Assembly: GCA_026260175.1 (NCBI GenBank)
Contig: JAKCWW010000082.1
Span: forward strand, 3,348 to 50,667
DNA from: Reticulitermes lucifugus
Lineage: Eukaryota; Arthropoda; Insecta; Blattodea; Rhinotermitidae
Length of the DNA stretch: 47,320 nt
Direction of reading: 5' to 3'
Position 1 is the stretch's first letter, and every line of letters starts with the position of its first letter. Below, piece by piece: positions 11,085-21,165 of this stretch. The notes under the pieces are model-generated. The model was not told the DNA's origin. It saw only the letters and a list, made by a program, of their open reading frames with translations, and did no database searches. A program made the translations under genes and the position numbers.

Positions 11085-11370
11085 GAAAACCCGCGCATTT
11101 TATGGGACTTGGAGGTTCATTGCCGTGTTCACAAGAGCCCGCGAATTATCCCTATCTTGAGCGAGATCAGTCTACACCATCGCAATCGTAGTTCTTTAAT
11201 ATCCATTTCAGTATTTTTTTTTCGTGGCCCGACAGTCTAGTGGGCCTAGGCCTCCTGCTTGTCGAGGTTTTATTTTAGTATTACCCTCTCATATACCCCT
11301 AGGTCTTCCAAGTGGTCTGGTTCTTTCACGAAACTTAAGATAAGCTTTCGCATAAATATTAGGCTGAATA
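11085..11370 (-). mobile_element. LINE-A 3' end (reverse transcriptase ORF C-terminus), decayed
   Basis: The minus strand reads DRDNSRALVNTAMNLQVP followed by a TAA at 11100-11102. This matches the C-terminus shared by the remnants at 14.6, 13.5, 32.7 and 41.0 kb. Upstream, frameshifts are needed to continue into 'DGVDW' and beyond. Around 11210-11275 the match is interrupted by T-rich sequence, and it resumes at about 11276 ('cctctcatatacccctaggtcttccaagtggtc'). Only the last few hundred bases of the element remain. Confidence 0.75.
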
Positions 11371-11631
11371 GTGATGAAGTAGGTGGGAAATCTGAAACTT
11401 TGCATAACGAGTGCATTCCTCAGTTATACAAATCGTCTACTGTTATGGAGACAGTAAGCATGCAGTATTTTGATACGCTAACCTGTACAGCCCTTTAGTT
11501 AGGCCCTGTGTGATTTTTTATGTTTATGCGACATTGTCGCGTTCCATTGGTTAGTAGGCCTACTCAACCTGGAGACTGGCTGTTTGGACGGAAGATTATC
11601 AATACTTTCCTCAGTTTTACGAGACATTCAT

Positions 11632-11838
11632 TCATTCTGTAGTCTGTCTCACGACAGGTCCGTAGCCTCTTCCAAAGCGAGTTCTCCNNNNNNNNNNNNN
11701 NNNNNNNNNNNNNNNNNNNNNNNNNNNNNNNNNNNNNNNNNNNNNNNNTTCCTTCTACCTTTCCTTCAATCACGTGTTTCAGAAGGCAGTTTCTGCGCAA
11801 GATGTGACCAAACGAGACATTTCGAAATCTTTTGAAAT
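11632..11838 (-). mobile_element. LINE-B ORF C-terminus, interrupted by assembly gap
   Basis: On the minus strand, the sequence above the gap reads RRNCLLKHVIEGKVEG. Below the gap it reads RTRFGRGYGPVVRQTTE and then TGA (11632-11634). Both are characteristic of the C-terminal end of a LINE ORF that is very common in insect genomes, different from LINE-A. The missing linker (basic, then a 'LLDDLK...RGYWxLKEEALDRTLW'-like stretch in relatives, from memory) falls in the N run. Coding quality on both sides is good, with no internal stop in the readable part, so this may be a fairly young copy. Confidence 0.8.
11688..11748. other. Assembly gap (61 N)
   Basis: The run of 61 N lies inside the LINE-B coding remnant. 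To keep the two flanking reading frames in phase, the gap plus its partial codons would have to be a multiple of three; 61 gives 64. The gap length is therefore probably an estimate, or the copy is frameshifted. Confidence 0.97.
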
Positions 11839-12058
11839 GCTGCTCAGCCGCTTATTTTCACAGCCTTCAAATTACAGCTCGTCCCAGCTTTCGATGTGAC
11901 GTACCGAAGGTAGGTCATGAACGGTCGTTACATGAAGCAGTAAGCAGCCAGTTGTAAGTAATGAGGTGAATTGAGGGAAGTCAGTTTCGTTTTACTGCTA
12001 AAAATGTATTTTATAAATTATAATCTGCAAATAATGTTCGAGCTGGGGGAATGTTGTC

Positions 12059-12350
12059 GTTGTAGGTTGTAGGCTGGAAGTTGCAGTCTGGACAACCGAG
12101 GAATCGTGGTTTGATTAGCGGCACGGGCAAGAGATTCTTCTTTTCCCCAAAGCGTACAGAACCTGCCCTGGATCCAATTTAACGTCCTATCCTGTGGGTA
12201 CCTCGAGTGCTTTCTCTGGGGTTAAGGCGGCTGAGGCATGATGCTGACCATTGACCTCCATGTGGTGCCGAGGTTAAGAATAAGTAGAGCTATGCCTGTA
12301 CTCCTCCTTATGCCTTTACTTCGTGTTCAGAGACTTTACTTTTACCAAAG
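12059..12350 (+). mobile_element. SINE family 1 (copy 2), diverged
   Basis: The head has a weak B box (GGTTTGATTAG at 12108-12118). The body has 'gtgggtacctcgag', 'ggggttaaggcggc', 'gccgaggttaagaa' and the tail 'gtagagctatgcctgtac', in the same order as the other copies. The A box is not convincing. Confidence 0.75.
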
Positions 12351-13519
12351 CCTCGTCACATTTCACCTTTTCTATATGTCATCTCTATAAACATCTGTGG
12401 AAACGTTTCAGGATCTCTTCGTTGATAGCATGTCATATGCTCTGATAAATTGCCATCCCTAGCACAGTTCGCGATCTATTGATGTTGGGTAACTCGCAGT
12501 GAATGTTTCATTTTGATCCGGGTGAACTGCCAGGTGCCAGGCGACGGACGATAAGTCAGGTGAATAAAGCGGACGGAGGGGCACCTCAGCTGTTTTTCCC
12601 ATATGAAAATCTGTCTACGTTGAAATTCATAGCAGTAGACGGGCTTTAGAAATAAACTTTTTCACATTGCGTTTACACTGCGATCGACTAGCAAGGCCGG
12701 CACAGACGCTTTCGCTGGAAAATGTAAAAATGTGTTTCGCTCTTGTCTGTATCGACGGGAAATCGTTCGTAACGTGCAGCAAGTCGAAACAGCTTACAGA
12801 ATCAGTCCGAGCAGACGTAAAGAGACATATGCCATCAGTGTATTACATAATTACGTACACATGTGATTAGATTGAAGTCAGTTGACTTCCGGAAATAATT
12901 TGATAGCTTTCTCCTTTAGATATGGGATAAAATTTTTAATGGTAAATTTGTTGATTTCAAATTGAGGCAGTGGTGGATAATGGGTCATCGATACATCGTC
13001 TCCTGTCCGCTGTGTGCCGGTTTTGCAATGTCTGTATTTTATGCCTGCGGACAGGATGAAAAACTGAATAGGCCAGCAGCTGGTGGACGCGTATCATATC
13101 CATAACACAGCAGGTAGTCATTAGGTAATGATTACAGTTTGAATGTATCTGTTTTCACAGCGCTGTTCAATTATAGCATATCCTATCGTATATGGAATAA
13201 TAATATATGCTTTCTAGTTGATTTGTCTGCGGCACGAATTATTTTATTTACCAGAAGTAGCAAAATTAGAAATATGAGTCTTCAGCTGTAGTGTTTTACA
13301 TCATTGTGAATTTGTGTTGTTCATTGGCTCAGCAAATCAGCTAGTGTTTGGCTAACTGAATTATCATTATATTTTAGGGAGGTGTAGGCTAGACCTAATT
13401 TATAGGAACATGAACTATTTTACTGGCCGTTTTCTAGCTGACTTCGAGAAGCATAGTGAATATCAATGTAATGGTCACTGGAATAGTCAAGATGTTACCC
13501 GTGTTTTATTGAACCTAAA
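12351..13519. other. No gene recognised
   Basis: One 67-codon plus frame (12667-12870) has no recognisable similarity. Nothing else identified. Confidence 0.4.
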
Positions 13520-13930
13520 GATTCATTACCGTGTTAAATAGAGCTTGTCACTGTACCCTGTCCTGAGCCAGTTGAATCTACTGTACTCCCACACACCTTA
13601 CATCTTTAAGATACACTTTAATATACGTTCCATCCAGTCGCAGATCTGCAAGCTATCTCTTCTTCTGGGTTTCTGTCGAAAACTTCTGTGCATTTCCCAT
13701 CTCTCACGGCGCCCATTTCACCCTGCTTTATTTCATCGCCCTAGCAGTGTTCGGTGAAGATCACGAATTATGGACCTCGTAGTCCTCTCAAGCATCTGGT
13801 TACTTTATCCCTAGAAGGTTCTTGTAGTTTGTCTGAAGCTTTACTGTCTCGCCCATACAAATCGGCAGGAAACATTTCAGTTTTGTGTGTTGTAATCTTC
13901 TTGTTTCTAGGTAGTAGGAAGGAATACAAA
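13520..13930 (-). mobile_element. LINE-A remnant with multiple stops
   Basis: Read on the minus strand, the last ~40 codons align with the LINE-A C-terminus (IQLAQDRVQ, stop, QALFNTVMNL) with at least three internal stops. Upstream, '...RRERWEMHRSF...KPRRR' matches the 'GHVARMG...GRPRRRWEDNIK' basic region. Further upstream (about 13830-13870) 'LPICMGETVK' may be the 'PVLLYGSETW' segment. The plus-strand frames at 13545-13757 and 13754-13954 are antisense shadows of this remnant. Confidence 0.65.
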
Positions 13931-14628
13931 AAAAAAGACTCAACCGAATGGTAACAGCAAGCATTCTCTGAATTTAATATGGTAGTTTTGTAGCTGCGGT
14001 GAAGTGTCAGACATGCTCCGATTACTTATGGCCACGTTTTGCTAACACTGTTGTGATAACTTTTAACTTGCCAGAAGTGAACTTTAAAGTAGTTTCAGTT
14101 GAAACAAGTTTACCCGTTATTTGACTCTGTTGCTAATATGGATTTACTCATTGCTATCGCCCCCAGTCTTTAAATTAGACTCTAAATTAAACACTGAAGC
14201 AGTTACACGAAACTTGAGTAACAACATTTTTTGTGGCTAATTGAAATATAAATTTCCATCCTTTGAGTAAGAGGATAGTTAAGTTATGTTAAGTCCGTAT
14301 ATGTCATCAGATTTGTGCTTCGTTTGCGTTTGTCGTAACTCAGTATAGTGAAGTGATACCGGATTTGGTTCGCGGCATTTATTTTATTTTCACCATCGGT
14401 TCTGTGGCACGTCCATGGGAGCGGGCGTAAGGCAACTGGATATAGAGCTGACCACACCTGCAACTGTTGCTGAGTTTAGAACGCGTTTAGGCTGTGGGGC
14501 CCGTCTCCACTCCCCCATACATCTTCACAGCGCGATGCTTAATTAAGGACAGAAACTCCATGAACTTACTCCATGGAGCAGAGTCCTTCCAGAGAACGTC
14601 CTCAGCCAGTCAAGAAATTCCCCGCATT
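13931..14628. other. Unassigned, possibly LINE 3' untranslated sequence at its right end
   Basis: No gene. The last ~70 bases (about 14560-14628) contain 'ccagtcaagaaattccccgca', which is the 3' untranslated side of the LINE-A copy that follows. The same motif follows the stop in other LINE-A copies. Confidence 0.4.
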
Positions 14629-14770
14629 TTATGGAACCCGAAGGTTCATTACCGCTTTCACAACAGCCCGCCACCTGTCTCTTTTCTGAGCCAGAGCAAT
14701 CCATTCCGTGCCCCCCCCCCATCCCACTTCTTGAAGATAATTAGGGACAGGAGCGATGTTAATTTTATTT
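14629..14770 (-). mobile_element. LINE-A C-terminus, reading frame intact
   Basis: The minus frame ends [25 protein letters not shown] and then TAA (14629-14631). The tryptophan and the QxRDRWRA motif are the best preserved of all LINE-A copies here. A C11 homopolymer at about 14709-14719 interrupts the upstream frame with a glycine-rich stretch, so it is probably a frameshift point. The element is strongly truncated on its 5' side. Confidence 0.85.
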
Positions 14771-15235
14771 TGAGTTGTCAGAGGGTTAAAATCACAGTCC
14801 TTATTTAAATGTGTGTGAGTGCATTTGTACAGTTTCAATGTCCTGTGCTGAAACTGTCGTGTCGCTTGTTAGGAATCCCAGTCGGTGTCACCATTTGCTT
14901 TCCCCCAGCTTTATGTTGCATACCTGACGTAACATAGGTTCAAAAGCTTAGTTGTTTACCTGTAGTTACATGCTCTCCTTGCGTGGTGGAAGAGCCGTAT
15001 TTGGCATGGTGACTGTCTGGTACCTCTTGCAGCCTATTGTCCTTCCAAACTAGAAAATAAAAGTGGGTTTGTGATGTTCGTGTCATCGTGCTGTGTGTTC
15101 CTGTATGTCGCTGCTTTTCAGCTTTTGGACCATTCGACTCATATTCATGTGAACTTAATGTTGTATACTTAATGTTATACATATTTCGTGCAGTTGTCTT
15201 CCACACACCAGTTTTATTAGCAAAGCTAGTTTTTA
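14771..15235. other. No gene recognised
   Basis: Overlapping frames on both strands (14940-15206 minus, 15088-15324 plus) lack recognisable homology. The plus frame runs antisense through the hammerhead-like motif. Confidence 0.4.
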
Positions 15236-15282
15236 CGCTCCTACATGTTTCGGCTACCGATTGTAGCCATCATCAGGGAGGT
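15236..15282 (-). ncRNA. Hammerhead-ribozyme-like motif HH2 (best copy)
   Basis: On the minus strand: helix I CTCC (complement of 15277-15280), CTGATGA (15276-15270), one extra U (15269), then a perfect 6-bp stem II (15268-15263 with 15257-15252, five-base loop). Next come GAAAC (15251-15247), AU, and GUA (15244-15242). Predicted cleavage lies between 15242 and 15241. Helix I closes with GGAG (15241-15238), four Watson-Crick pairs. All conserved core bases (C3, U4, G5, A6, U7, G8, A9, G12, A13, A14) are present. Helix III is only 2 bp with a 2-base loop, so self-cleavage would probably need a dimer. Confidence 0.7.
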
Positions 15283-16784
15283 ATAATATTACAAACACAC
15301 AAGCAGCGTATCGTATGTCGGTAAATGGTAAACATATGTACATTAGCTTTATATAACAGTCAGTTGATGTATAGTATTACTTAAATTATTCAGATTAAAA
15401 TTAAAATAGAAGTGAAGTATTGAAATGTAAGAATGTAAAAAAACTGCCATTGAAGGCTTCGCCGTATTTTGTAATTTCCTACAGTTACTACCAATATCAT
15501 GGCGGAGTAGCGAACTTACGAGACAGGAGCGACACTAGCGCCACTTCCACTAGGGTCGTGTGTAATATCCTATAAGTATGTAACTAGGTATGTATACGTA
15601 TATATTATTCTTGTCGTGGATGTTCTAGTGTTTTGTGTACTAATGAGCTGCATAGAATTCGATAAATATGACTTAAGTCTTTTCTTCATGCTGCACTGTT
15701 ACTTCCGGTGAGATGGCTTTCATCACATTGCATTGCTGATTTTGTGAATTGACATGGGCCATTAAGCTGAAGTAACATATACGATTGTTATGGATGTTAC
15801 AGAGGACAGTAAGATTCATGCATTGACCTCGAATAAGATGACTACAAGTGTATTGAAGCTGTTAGTGTAATTTGAGAGTCTGCAGTTTTCTGTAGCATAC
15901 GAAGGTTGTAGGGTAGCAGTCTCCGCCTGGCGTTCTTTGTATAGGCATCCAGAAATACTCTCGTTTTGTTAGCTTGCGCCTGCTTGTGAGGGTTCAGTGC
16001 TGTTGTCTCGTTACAGCCGCAAGTTTCCATTTGCTTTCTTTCATGTTGATTATCATAAAGTAGCCATGGAATCGGTTGAGTTTTCAATTGCATATATCAT
16101 ATATGAGCGTGAGTGGTAAATGGAATGAAAACTGGTAAGGCAAGGCAAGGCGTTTGTAATGGATCCTGCAACTGAAGTGTAGAGGAAAGTGGGGTGTAAT
16201 GGAATAATATTTTGGATATCTTTATAAATGCAAGACAGAACTAAAATTATTAGTAGCCCTAGTCTAACACTCTTACATTGATTGTTTACAGTTTCACATA
16301 ACTGTCATCTTTCTTAATTGAATTTCGCGTGAGGCATATGGCGAGAGTTATGTGAAGTGTAGAGGGTAATACGGAATGTGCATAATATTTAGGGTTTAGA
16401 TGCTGTGGTGTAGAAGAGTTTAGGATTATTTGTGTCGTTTTATGTTTGATCACATTTCTAGTGTGCAATCAAAGGATAAAATTGAATTGTTTAACCGTTT
16501 CAAGCCGGGTGGTAACTACATGTACCACCTGCTGTGACATAAAGGAACTCTTCGTTTTGCCACACATGTATTGTTTATGGGTTTCGCATGATTCTCACAA
16601 TAAATATCGATTGTTTTCGTAATAAACAATGTTAACCGGTTGTTTGTAATGGACACAGAGTTTGTTGTCTGTGAAGTAGGAACTAATTATTTTATGTATA
16701 GTGTAAATGGTCGTCAGTGTTTAAAGGGTTCATTTTATTTTCTCGTGGCTTCACAGCTGTAGTGTGCCGATCACATTCACACAC
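15283..16784. other. No gene recognised
   Basis: Short chance frames only (for example 15842-16093 minus). A GGCAA tandem of three units sits at about 16136-16151. Nothing else identified. Confidence 0.4.
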
Positions 16785-16965
16785 ACCACATTCGGTAGGA
16801 CTTCTCTGGTCGAGTGATCAGCCCGTCGCAGAGACCTCTACATGACAACTGACAACACTCACAAGACACAGACATCCATGTCTCCGGCGGGATTCGAACC
16901 TGCAGTCCCAACAAGCGAGCGGCCGTAGACCCACGCCTTAGACCGCGCGGCCACTGGGATCGGCG
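16785..16965 (-). mobile_element. tRNA-derived SINE, family 2 (copy 2)
   Basis: The minus-strand head TGGCCGCGCGGTCTAAGGCG (complement of about 16935-16954) and B box AGGTTCGAATCC (16901-16890) are followed by a body nearly identical in order to the copy at 241-400: 'acatggatgtctgtgtcttg', 'tgtcatgtagaggtctctg', 'ggctgatcactcgacc'. The A and B boxes are better preserved than in copy 1. The minus ORF at 16859-17044 lies within it. Confidence 0.85.
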
Positions 16966-18040
16966 GGTTAATGTGATACCATCTTTTAAAATCAGCTATA
17001 CGACACACTCGTAATTTCGTTGCAAATGTACTGTGCCGAACCACGGAACTCGATAGTTTTGCAGCGAGCTTATTTAGTTTCTGTAGTTTTCCACTCTTCT
17101 TGGGCCTCTCAGAATTTTTCTCGGTTGGCTTTGACAGATCTCATTAATGGCGCGCCCAGAGTTCATGAAGTTGCCGTTCGGTTGCTGTCATCTTTTCTGT
17201 CGCGTGGTGCGTAATTGGATGTGACACAGTGAGGGGGAAATTATAAGAATCTATCTGTGGATGTGGATGTATGTGTATCTGAACTGTATAGGCTTACCGC
17301 TGTAGTTGTTACTTAATGATAAAGTACGAGCATATCTTTTGTGAGGTATTTTGAATACTGTTACTGTACAGGGAAACAGTTCACAGTATCAGGGCCATTG
17401 CTATTCGAAGACTAGCAAGAATCGGTTTTTATTCAAGAGTTTCCCTAGGGGAATTTTAGTTATGTACTTATGTGTGTATATATATATACATACACACTCA
17501 GGTATGTATGTGCATATGTACATACCACGCACAAAGATTCTTTCTGTAGAAGTGCATATGGTATTTGTTATGAACGAAATCGCTGAGTTGTGTTTATCTT
17601 TGATCACTGTTGTCTGCCACTTGCAGTCATTCAACTGATCCATTCTATTCGTTATAAGTCATCGCTGATATTTCCGACAGGCCCAATCCATTGACCGAAC
17701 CGTAGTTGAAACTCAACTCCAGGACGTGGCAGTTGGTTGGACTTAACTGTGAGAAAGTCCAGGGTTTTAAATTGTCTGGAAATGATTGTTAGTTACTTTC
17801 TGCTTTGCAAAGTCGTTGCATGCTTCTGTAGCTCAAGGCAGTGTACTTAATCCGTGCATTTCGATATATAAATGTCGGGCAGTGAACTGCATTGGTGTGT
17901 GTAAAAGGTGCTTTCAGGCTTGACTGTTAAGTTGCACTGTAGTGTTTGGTGTTAATCAGCGACTTAGGCATCACAAGTGCCTAAAGGGGGACACAATGGT
18001 AGGCGTAATATTTCGAAACAATCTAGTGACAGACTTCGCA
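16966..18040. other. No gene; short (TA)n/(CA)n tract
   Basis: A mixed GT/TA/CA dinucleotide tract lies at about 17472-17502. Frames on both strands here are chance ORFs across it. Confidence 0.5.
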
Positions 18041-18235
18041 TTTTGGCTGAAGCGGCGCTTCTGGCTTGTATGCCGGAGGTGCCCAGTTCGAATCCTGGCG
18101 GTGGTACCTATTATACTGAGGTTGTGGTTTTCCTCATTTCTTCTGCGCAAGTACCGGCACAGCACCCCAGATTAAGTCATGACTGCTTCACTCCACCTCC
18201 TGTCCTGGTCTTGATTCAATAATCCCACCATTTAA
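18041..18235 (+). mobile_element. tRNA-derived SINE, family 4
   Basis: The A box is TGGCTGAAGCGG (18044-18055) and the B box is AGTTCGAATCC (18085-18095), which agrees closely with the eukaryotic consensus. The body contains 'gaggttgtggttttcctcattt', 'accggcacagcacccc' and an end 'aataatcccacca'. A 'ggttttccTcagtTTcc...ggcaaatgcc'-type body is a widespread arthropod SINE design. No clear target-site duplication is visible, so the exact ends are uncertain. Confidence 0.75.
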
Positions 18236-18324
18236 CGGTATCCATGTTCCGTGCAACAGACTGTACAGTATGTAATCCAGCAAGTTGCGCATGTAACCAT
18301 AAATAACCATCTGCTATTCTGTGA

Positions 18325-18374
18325 TGCTCCTCCTACATGTTTCAGCCTGTACAGGCCATCCTCAGGGAGGAATT
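18325..18374 (-). ncRNA. Hammerhead-ribozyme-like motif HH3
   Basis: Minus strand: CTGAGGA (18365-18359; position 7 is G, a position known to tolerate change), extra U, a palindromic stem II (GCCTG/CAGGC), an unpaired U, GAAAC, AU, GUA. Helix I is the longest of the family: complement of 18327-18333 with 18366-18372, six Watson-Crick pairs plus one G-U. The stem II junction has extra unpaired bases on both sides, which may impair folding. Confidence 0.5.
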
Positions 18375-18454
18375 TACGAAGGACTGCATTTGTAACAAAT
18401 GCTCCATATATGCACGTCTTTGACAGCACTTGTTACAATTATATTCCTTTGTAA

Positions 18455-18505
18455 GTTACTTCCTTGAGGATGGCCTGTAGAGGCCGAAACATGTAGGCGG
18501 AGCAT
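18455..18505 (+). ncRNA. Hammerhead-like motif HH4, core mutated
   Basis: The core reads TTGAGGA at 18464-18470, so the essential C3 is T. Stem II is a perfect 5 bp (18472-18476 with 18481-18485, GTAG loop), followed by GAAAC, AT and GTA. The C3 change is expected to abolish cleavage. It pairs as an inverted repeat with HH3. Confidence 0.55.
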
Positions 18506-18580
18506 CACAGAAAAAGAAATGGTTATCTGTGGTTACACGTGCAACGTGTTGGATTACATGCTGTATAACCCCAACAATCT

Positions 18581-19235
18581 TTCTTACGTAATGAGTTGCA
18601 GACAGCGTCATTAAATAAACAAACAGGCTTCTCATTATAAAACCCCTGAAATAACAATTCATGTAATGTTTATTATATCCGCCCTCGGAATACTGACGTT
18701 GGGGTTCAAGTAGTAAATACATGATGCTTGTAATTCATTCCTGAATTTGATTTTATTTTCTGCGTGAAAGGACGTAATTTTCTGTAGAAAATAACGCGCC
18801 GTTATGAACGTTAAGTTACTTTAAAATTTTACCGCAACTCCTTGCTTCAGCTTTTGTCCGAAGTTTCCTGCCTTTATATTCAAATTGTTTTGACGGCGAA
18901 TATTCTTCGTTGTATAAGAAGAGAAGTTCCTTGTGTTCACTAATTCTCTTCTCTGTAATCCAAACAATTTTCTATGCATTTTTCTTTATTTCAGAAACTT
19001 TGAGTTCTACTCTTCCCACGTCATGTTACAAGACCTTGTGCAAAATGAACTACGGTCTTTTGAAATTCATACCTAAGCTGTGACCTCAAATGTCTGTATG
19101 CTGATAAGTTATTTGGCGAGCCGAGTAGCCTATTTAATGTGGTTTTAGTTGATGCATTCTAGACGTTGTCAAGAAAGTGCAAACAGAACGCCGTATGTGG
19201 AGGTCATGTATATCCGTCCGGCTTCGACCTAGTAC
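18581..19235. other. No gene recognised
   Basis: AT-rich, no frames of note, nothing identified. Confidence 0.4.
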
Positions 19236-19635
19236 TAGAGGTGAGGAAACTATAGCCCGCGGGCCGAAAGCAGTCGTGGAAAATTCAGGGCGCCTCGCAG
19301 CGATTTTCAGACATTCTTAACAATGCAGTCCTAATATACAGTACAAAGAAATTACTGTACTGACAGACATACATACATGAAGAACACGTAAATGCAGATT
19401 CTGACGTAATCAAATTTTGGGTCTCAAGTAGGCCTGAACATAATTACGTTGACCAACTGCTGTCATCTCCAGCATCCACATCACACGTCACAGTGTTAGA
19501 CAGGTATTAACGTATTTTGATTGTGTGACGTCAGACCGGACACATCCTATCATAAACAGCTTATAACCACAGATACTTCACGCGAAACTCTCCTCCCTCT
19601 CCGACCTTCCTGTGAAAGGAATTTCCCAGCCCTGG
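19236..19635. mobile_element. hAT-like non-autonomous element (probable)
   Basis: The left end reads TAGAGGTGAGGAAACTATAG followed by CCCGCGGGCCG. This matches the 'AGGGGTCGGCAAACTACGGCCCGCGGGCC' style of many hAT elements. The right end, read inward, is CCAGGGCTGGGAAATTCC, an imperfect inverted copy. The flanks CCTAGTAC (19228-19235) and CCTAAGTC (19636-19643) could be a decayed 8-bp duplication. About 400 bp, no transposase frame. Confidence 0.55.
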
Positions 19636-19757
19636 CCTAAGTCGTAGGATGGATTCTTTTAAAATGCAAGATTGGATTATTTAACTAAAAGTTGTCGGGC
19701 AATTCTGAATTTTATCGATACTAATCTTTAACTGAGAATTCTTTATACGTGAAAGTT

Positions 19758-19926
19758 GAGACCCTGCTCGCCATTATGGCAAATAGGGGCTCTGCTCATT
19801 CTTAACCTCGGCACTAGACGGGGTGATTGGTCAGCTTCACGCTTCTTTCGGCTTATTCCTGGGTAAAGAGTCCTCGCTCTCCATTCAGTAGGAGGCCGGA
19901 TGGGCCCCAGAGACAGTCCGGATGCA
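19758..19926 (-). mobile_element. SINE family 1 fragment (copy 3)
   Basis: 'ctcattcttaacctcggcactaga', 'ggtcagcttcacgc' and 'cctgggtaaagagtcc' match the family 1 body in antisense order. The tRNA-like head, which should lie to the right, is missing. Confidence 0.75.
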
Positions 19927-20029
19927 GTGTACTTTACGTAAGATCAAAAATTGAGATGTCTGTGTGTTCCGTACCCTGTGACGTAGACTTTGTTGAAATG
20001 TGATACGTGAGACTGACGAAATATTGGGA

Positions 20030-20262
20030 AGTTCCGATTTTTAACCATATTGATCCATAATAAAGCGTAGTTTACATAAGGCCATTAATGGACTTTTCCA
20101 TTTACCCCATAAACCTTGTCATATTTTGTTGAGTTTGATGTTGGAAGCTTACACCTAAGGTTGCTGGATAGTTCGGATTCTCACCCGTTTTGCATTACAA
20201 TAAAGTCTAGTTTACATGACCATAAATTTCACTTTTTTACGTACACTGTAAGCCGTTTCAGA
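20030..20262. repeat. Diverged tandem duplication (~90 bp unit)
   Basis: About 20030-20117 and 20168-20262 share the order 'gttc(c)gatt(c/t)t', 'aataaag(c/t)(g/c)tagtttacat', 'ccattaa/ccataaa', 'cttttccattta/cttttttacgta'. The units are separated by about 50 bp. Confidence 0.45.
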
Positions 20263-20477
20263 GACGAAGCTGTTCAACATCGACGTGAGAGATCTTCGGT
20301 AAATGTCGGCTTGCAACTCTGCCCTCGTTTTTTAACCTGCCAACGGGATATCACTGACCGATAATGAAACTCCCAATTGTTATCTTAATATTTAGCATTT
20401 TTTGTGTATTATTTTACTGTTTATTACGGTCCAACTCAATACACTTATTAGGCAATATATACCTTGTTATTTTGTAT

Positions 20478-20530
20478 TATCTCCTACGTGTTTCGGCTCA
20501 GATTTGATGCTGTATCTCATGTAGCGCTTC
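20478..20530 (-). ncRNA. Decayed hammerhead-like motif HH5
   Basis: The minus strand keeps GAGCC-GAAAC-AC-GTA-GGAG (complement of about 20482-20499), the 3' half of the motif. The CTGATGA half is not recognisable, so stem II and helix I cannot be closed. Confidence 0.4.
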
Positions 20531-21165
20531 CAATTGTTACTTGTTCTATTAAACCAAAATTTTCTATTTCCTGTGTTATTACTGATTCTGTATGTTTTGT
20601 TAATAACGTGTACAAAATTTGAAGGCAGATTCTTAGTCTAGCACACTTAGATGCACGCAAAGCGTCGTGGATCCTCCAAGATGTGAGGATGCTAATCTAT
20701 CATGTCATTTCAATTAAGATTTCAGTAGAAGCGCATTCAGGCTCTGTTCCAAAATACTCGGTCTGATCCAAACTTTCCCTTGAATAAATGTTTTTCGTTT
20801 TAGTTTAGTATTTTCTGTTTCACTGGTAAATGATACGAAGTGCTAATTACTGTGCTCTTTAATCCTTGCCAAGTCAAGCAGCGCGTCGCATCTGTTTTAT
20901 CACGAACACTCGGTTCCATCCAATTAGAAACGATGCTGCCTCTCACTTGCTGCTTACAGTTCCTGACATGGAATATGCTTCTTCCGCATCTGCTATTGAA
21001 TTTTATACAGACTTGTGCTTGAAGTTGTGCCGTCCGCTGTCACTGCTATAACTCTTGTATAATCCTTCATGTCTGCACAATTATCGGGTATGTCGGCGGC
21101 CTAAGACCACATCACCTGAGTCGAACTTATGAGCATGAACTTTCACAGATTTCAGACATCCGTGT
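20531..21165. other. No gene recognised
   Basis: Two overlapping 60-codon plus frames (20840-21051) without recognisable similarity. Nothing else. Confidence 0.4.

Larger units (their letters stand above)
18255..18580. repeat. Inverted pair of hammerhead-bearing repeats
   Basis: The left arm (about 18255-18383) and right arm (about 18447-18580) are reverse complements with scattered mismatches. Shared blocks include 'gtaatccagcaagttgc', 'gtaaccataaataaccat', 'ctgtgatgctcc(t/g)cctacatgtttc' and 'ggccatcct'. The arms diverge outward, each with its hammerhead-like core near the spacer. The spacer between them is about 65 bp. Confidence 0.8.
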
